A stretch of DNA of 64,000 nt, from assembly GCA_029207755.1 (NCBI GenBank), contig JARCOQ010000068.1, forward strand, positions 310,001-374,000. Direction: 5' to 3'. A program made the translations under genes and the position numbers. Shown in pieces: positions 62,270 to 64,000 of this stretch (position 1 is the first letter of the stretch; every line of letters starts with the position of its first letter). Source of the DNA: Chamaea fasciata (taxonomy: Eukaryota; Chordata; Aves; Passeriformes; Sylviidae). Below the pieces are notes generated by a model. That model saw nothing but the letters and a program-made list of their open reading frames with translations, made no database searches and was not told the origin of the DNA.

Positions 62270-64000
62270 GAGTTTAATCCAAGACTCTGCTCTCCATCCA
62301 GAACAGGGTCCAGCTGGGATCCAAGGCTCTGATGTCTATCCATACCAGTGTCCATCCACAGTGGGATCCATGGCTCTGGTGTCCATCCAGATCAGTGTCC
62401 ACTTGGGATCCACAGCTCTGCTGTCCATCTGGACAAGTATCCATCTGGATACGTGGCTGTGCTGTCCATTCATCCCAGGCTCCATCTACAGACGCATGCA
62501 TGATTCCTGTGTCCATCGAGAAGAGGGTGCATCCAGAGTGGGATCCATGGCACTGGTGTCCATCCAGTCCATTTTCCATCTGGACCAGTGTCCAGTTTGC
62601 ATCCATGGCTATGCTGTTCATCTGTACCAGGGTCCCTCCACAGTGGGATCCATGGCTCTGGTGTCCATCCAGATCAGTGTCCACTTGGGATCCACAGCTC
62701 TGCTGTCCATCTGGACAAGTATCCATCTGGATACGTGGCTGTGCTGTCCATTCATCCCAGGCTCCATCTACAGACGCATGCATGATTCTTGTGTCCATCG
62801 AGAAGAGGGTGCATCCAGAGTGGGATCCATGGCACTGGTGTCCATCCAGTCCATTTTCCATCTGGACCAGTGTCCAGTTTGCATCCATGGCTATGCTGTC
62901 CATCTGTACCAGGGTCCATCCACAGTGGCATCCATGGCTCTGGTGTCCATCCAGATCAGTGTCCACTTGGGATCCACAGCTCTGCTGTCCATCTGGACAA
63001 GTATCCATCTGGATACGTGGCTGTGCTGTCCATTCATACCAGGCTCCATCTACAGATGCATGCATGATTCTTGTGTCCATCGAGAAGAGGGTGCATCCAG
63101 AGTGGGATCCATGGCACAGGTGTACATCCAGTCTATTTTCCATCTGGACCAGTGTCCAGTTTGCATCCATGGCTATGCTGTCCATCTGTACCAGGGTCCA
63201 TCCACAGTGGGATCCATGGCTCTGGTGTCCATCCAGACCAGTGTACAGTTGGGATCCACGGCTCTGGTGTCCATCTGGATGCGTGGCTGTGCTGTCCATT
63301 CATCCCAGGCTCCATCTACAGACCCATGCATGACTCCTGTGTCCATCAAGAACAGCGTGCATCCAGAGTGGGATCCATGGCTCTGGCGTCCATCCAGACC
63401 ATTATCCATCTGGACCAGTGTCCAGTTTACATCCATGGCTATGCTGTCCATCTGTACCACGGTCCATTCAGAGTGGGATCCATTGCTCTGGTGCCCATAC
63501 GGACCAGTGTCAAGCTGGGATCCATAGCTCTTTTGTCTATTCAGGCAAGCGTCCATCCAGAGTGGAAGCCAGGGTTCTGCTGTCTATCCTGACCAGTGTC
63601 CATCCAGAGCGGACACCATTACTCTGGTGTGCATCTCTACCTGTGTCCATCCACAGTGGCATCCATTGCTCTGGTGTCCATGCTGACAACTGGCAAATCC
63701 ACTGTGGGATCCATGGCTCTGGGGTCTATTCACAGCAGCGTCCATCCAGATTGGGATCCGTGGCTCTTATGTCCATCCAAACCAGTGTCCATCCACAGTG
63801 GCATCCATTGCTCTAGTGATGTTCCCAACCAGTGTCCAGCTGGAATCCATGGCTCTGGCATCCATCTAGACCAGTGTCCATTCATAGCGGAGCCATGGTC
63901 TGGTGCCCTCCCAGACCACTGGCCATCCAGAGTGGGATCCATGCCTTAGTGTCTGGCAAGAGTCAATACAAGGTGGGAGGAATGGCTCTGGTCACCATCT
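62270..64000. repeat. Partial HOR unit at window end
   Basis: Matches 31166-32896: M at 62270, three alpha copies (62381-63226), 'caaatcc' insertion at 63695-63697, and a B3-type landmark at 63964 cut by the window end. Confidence 0.88.
62381..63226. repeat. Alpha block, 282 bp x 3
   Basis: Macro-copy of 31277-32122. Confidence 0.9.

Larger units (their letters stand above)
1..64000. repeat. 47-bp satellite DNA, continuous higher-order array
   Basis: A 47-bp period runs from the first base to the last with no unrelated sequence. The monomer has three pieces: GTCCATCCAGACCAGT (16), then GTCCATCCACAGTGGG (16), then ATCCATGGCTCTGGT (15). All three share a TCCAT core, so the monomer probably grew from an older unit of about 16 bp. 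My consensus is about 57% G+C and has no CpG. Most monomers carry BamHI (GGATCC) and NcoI (CCATGG) sites that overlap as GGATCCATGG. Monomers differ from one another, but the same variants recur at kilobase spacing, which is the mark of a higher-order satellite. I saw no poly-A tails, microsatellites, target-site duplications, splice-like gene structure or RNA gene. The satellite family is not one I recognise by name. Confidence 0.97.
42205..64000. repeat. 31,104-bp macro-repeat, second copy (cut by window end)
   Basis: The first 21,796 bp of the second copy are present. Substitutions noticed against copy 1 are at 42278, 42432, 42510, 42536, 42748, 45624-45625, 54039, 54755, 54770, 54794 and 54798. 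I saw no insertion or deletion. The comparison was by eye and is not an exhaustive count. Confidence 0.92.

Noticed and set aside
1..64000. CRISPR array
   Set aside because: Repeats are contiguous with no unique spacers, the period is 47 bp with internal 16-bp structure, and there are no cas genes or leader.
1..64000. Human-type alpha satellite, satellite II/III or telomeric repeat
   Set aside because: The period (47 bp) and sequence do not fit the 171-bp alphoid monomer, the CATTC-based satellites or TTAGGG repeats.

Overview
The whole 64 kb window is one uninterrupted tandem satellite array. I found no protein-coding gene, RNA gene, transposon or single-copy sequence. The basic period is 47 bp, roughly 1,360 monomer equivalents. 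Each monomer is built from three related pieces of 16, 16 and 15 bp. Neighbouring monomers differ, but the same differences recur kilobases apart, so this is a higher-order-repeat (HOR) satellite. The sequence points to a eukaryotic nuclear genome, probably a pericentromeric, subtelomeric or other heterochromatic block. CpG is absent from the consensus, and many variable sites are CpG versus TpG/CpA pairs, which suggests a cytosine-methylating host such as a vertebrate. The species cannot be named from the sequence.

Layout. A recognisable block, called M here ('gagtttaatcc'), starts at 2243, 4992, 8357, 12901, 17969, 31166, 34192, 37977, 44005, 49073 and 62270. It divides the window into HOR units of 2749, 3365, 4544, 5068, 13197, 3026, 3785, 6028, 5068 and 13197 bp, plus partial units at both ends. 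The units share an order: M, then a 282-bp six-monomer block (alpha) in one to three tandem copies, then landmark A, then landmark B1 or B3, sometimes further A/B blocks with a second 282-bp block (alpha-prime), and finally landmark B2, usually 384 bp before the next M. Unit lengths differ through gain or loss of these modules.

Above that level, 1-2749 and 2750-5498 are a direct tandem pair. The stretches 3791-7156 and 7157-10521 form a 3365-bp pair in another phase. A 5707-bp segment is tandemly duplicated at 19468-25174 and 25175-30881. A 31,104-bp macro-unit (11101-42204) is followed directly by a second copy from 42205 that runs off the window end. The two macro-copies are nearly identical: I noticed about twelve substitutions in 21.8 kb.

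Many long open reading frames occur on both strands (up to 767 codons at 5576-7879). They arise because the consensus monomer has no stop codon in any of the six frames, and I do not call them genes. The interest lies in the repeat hierarchy, its recombination junctions, conversion-like patches and methylation-type decay, not in a protein system.
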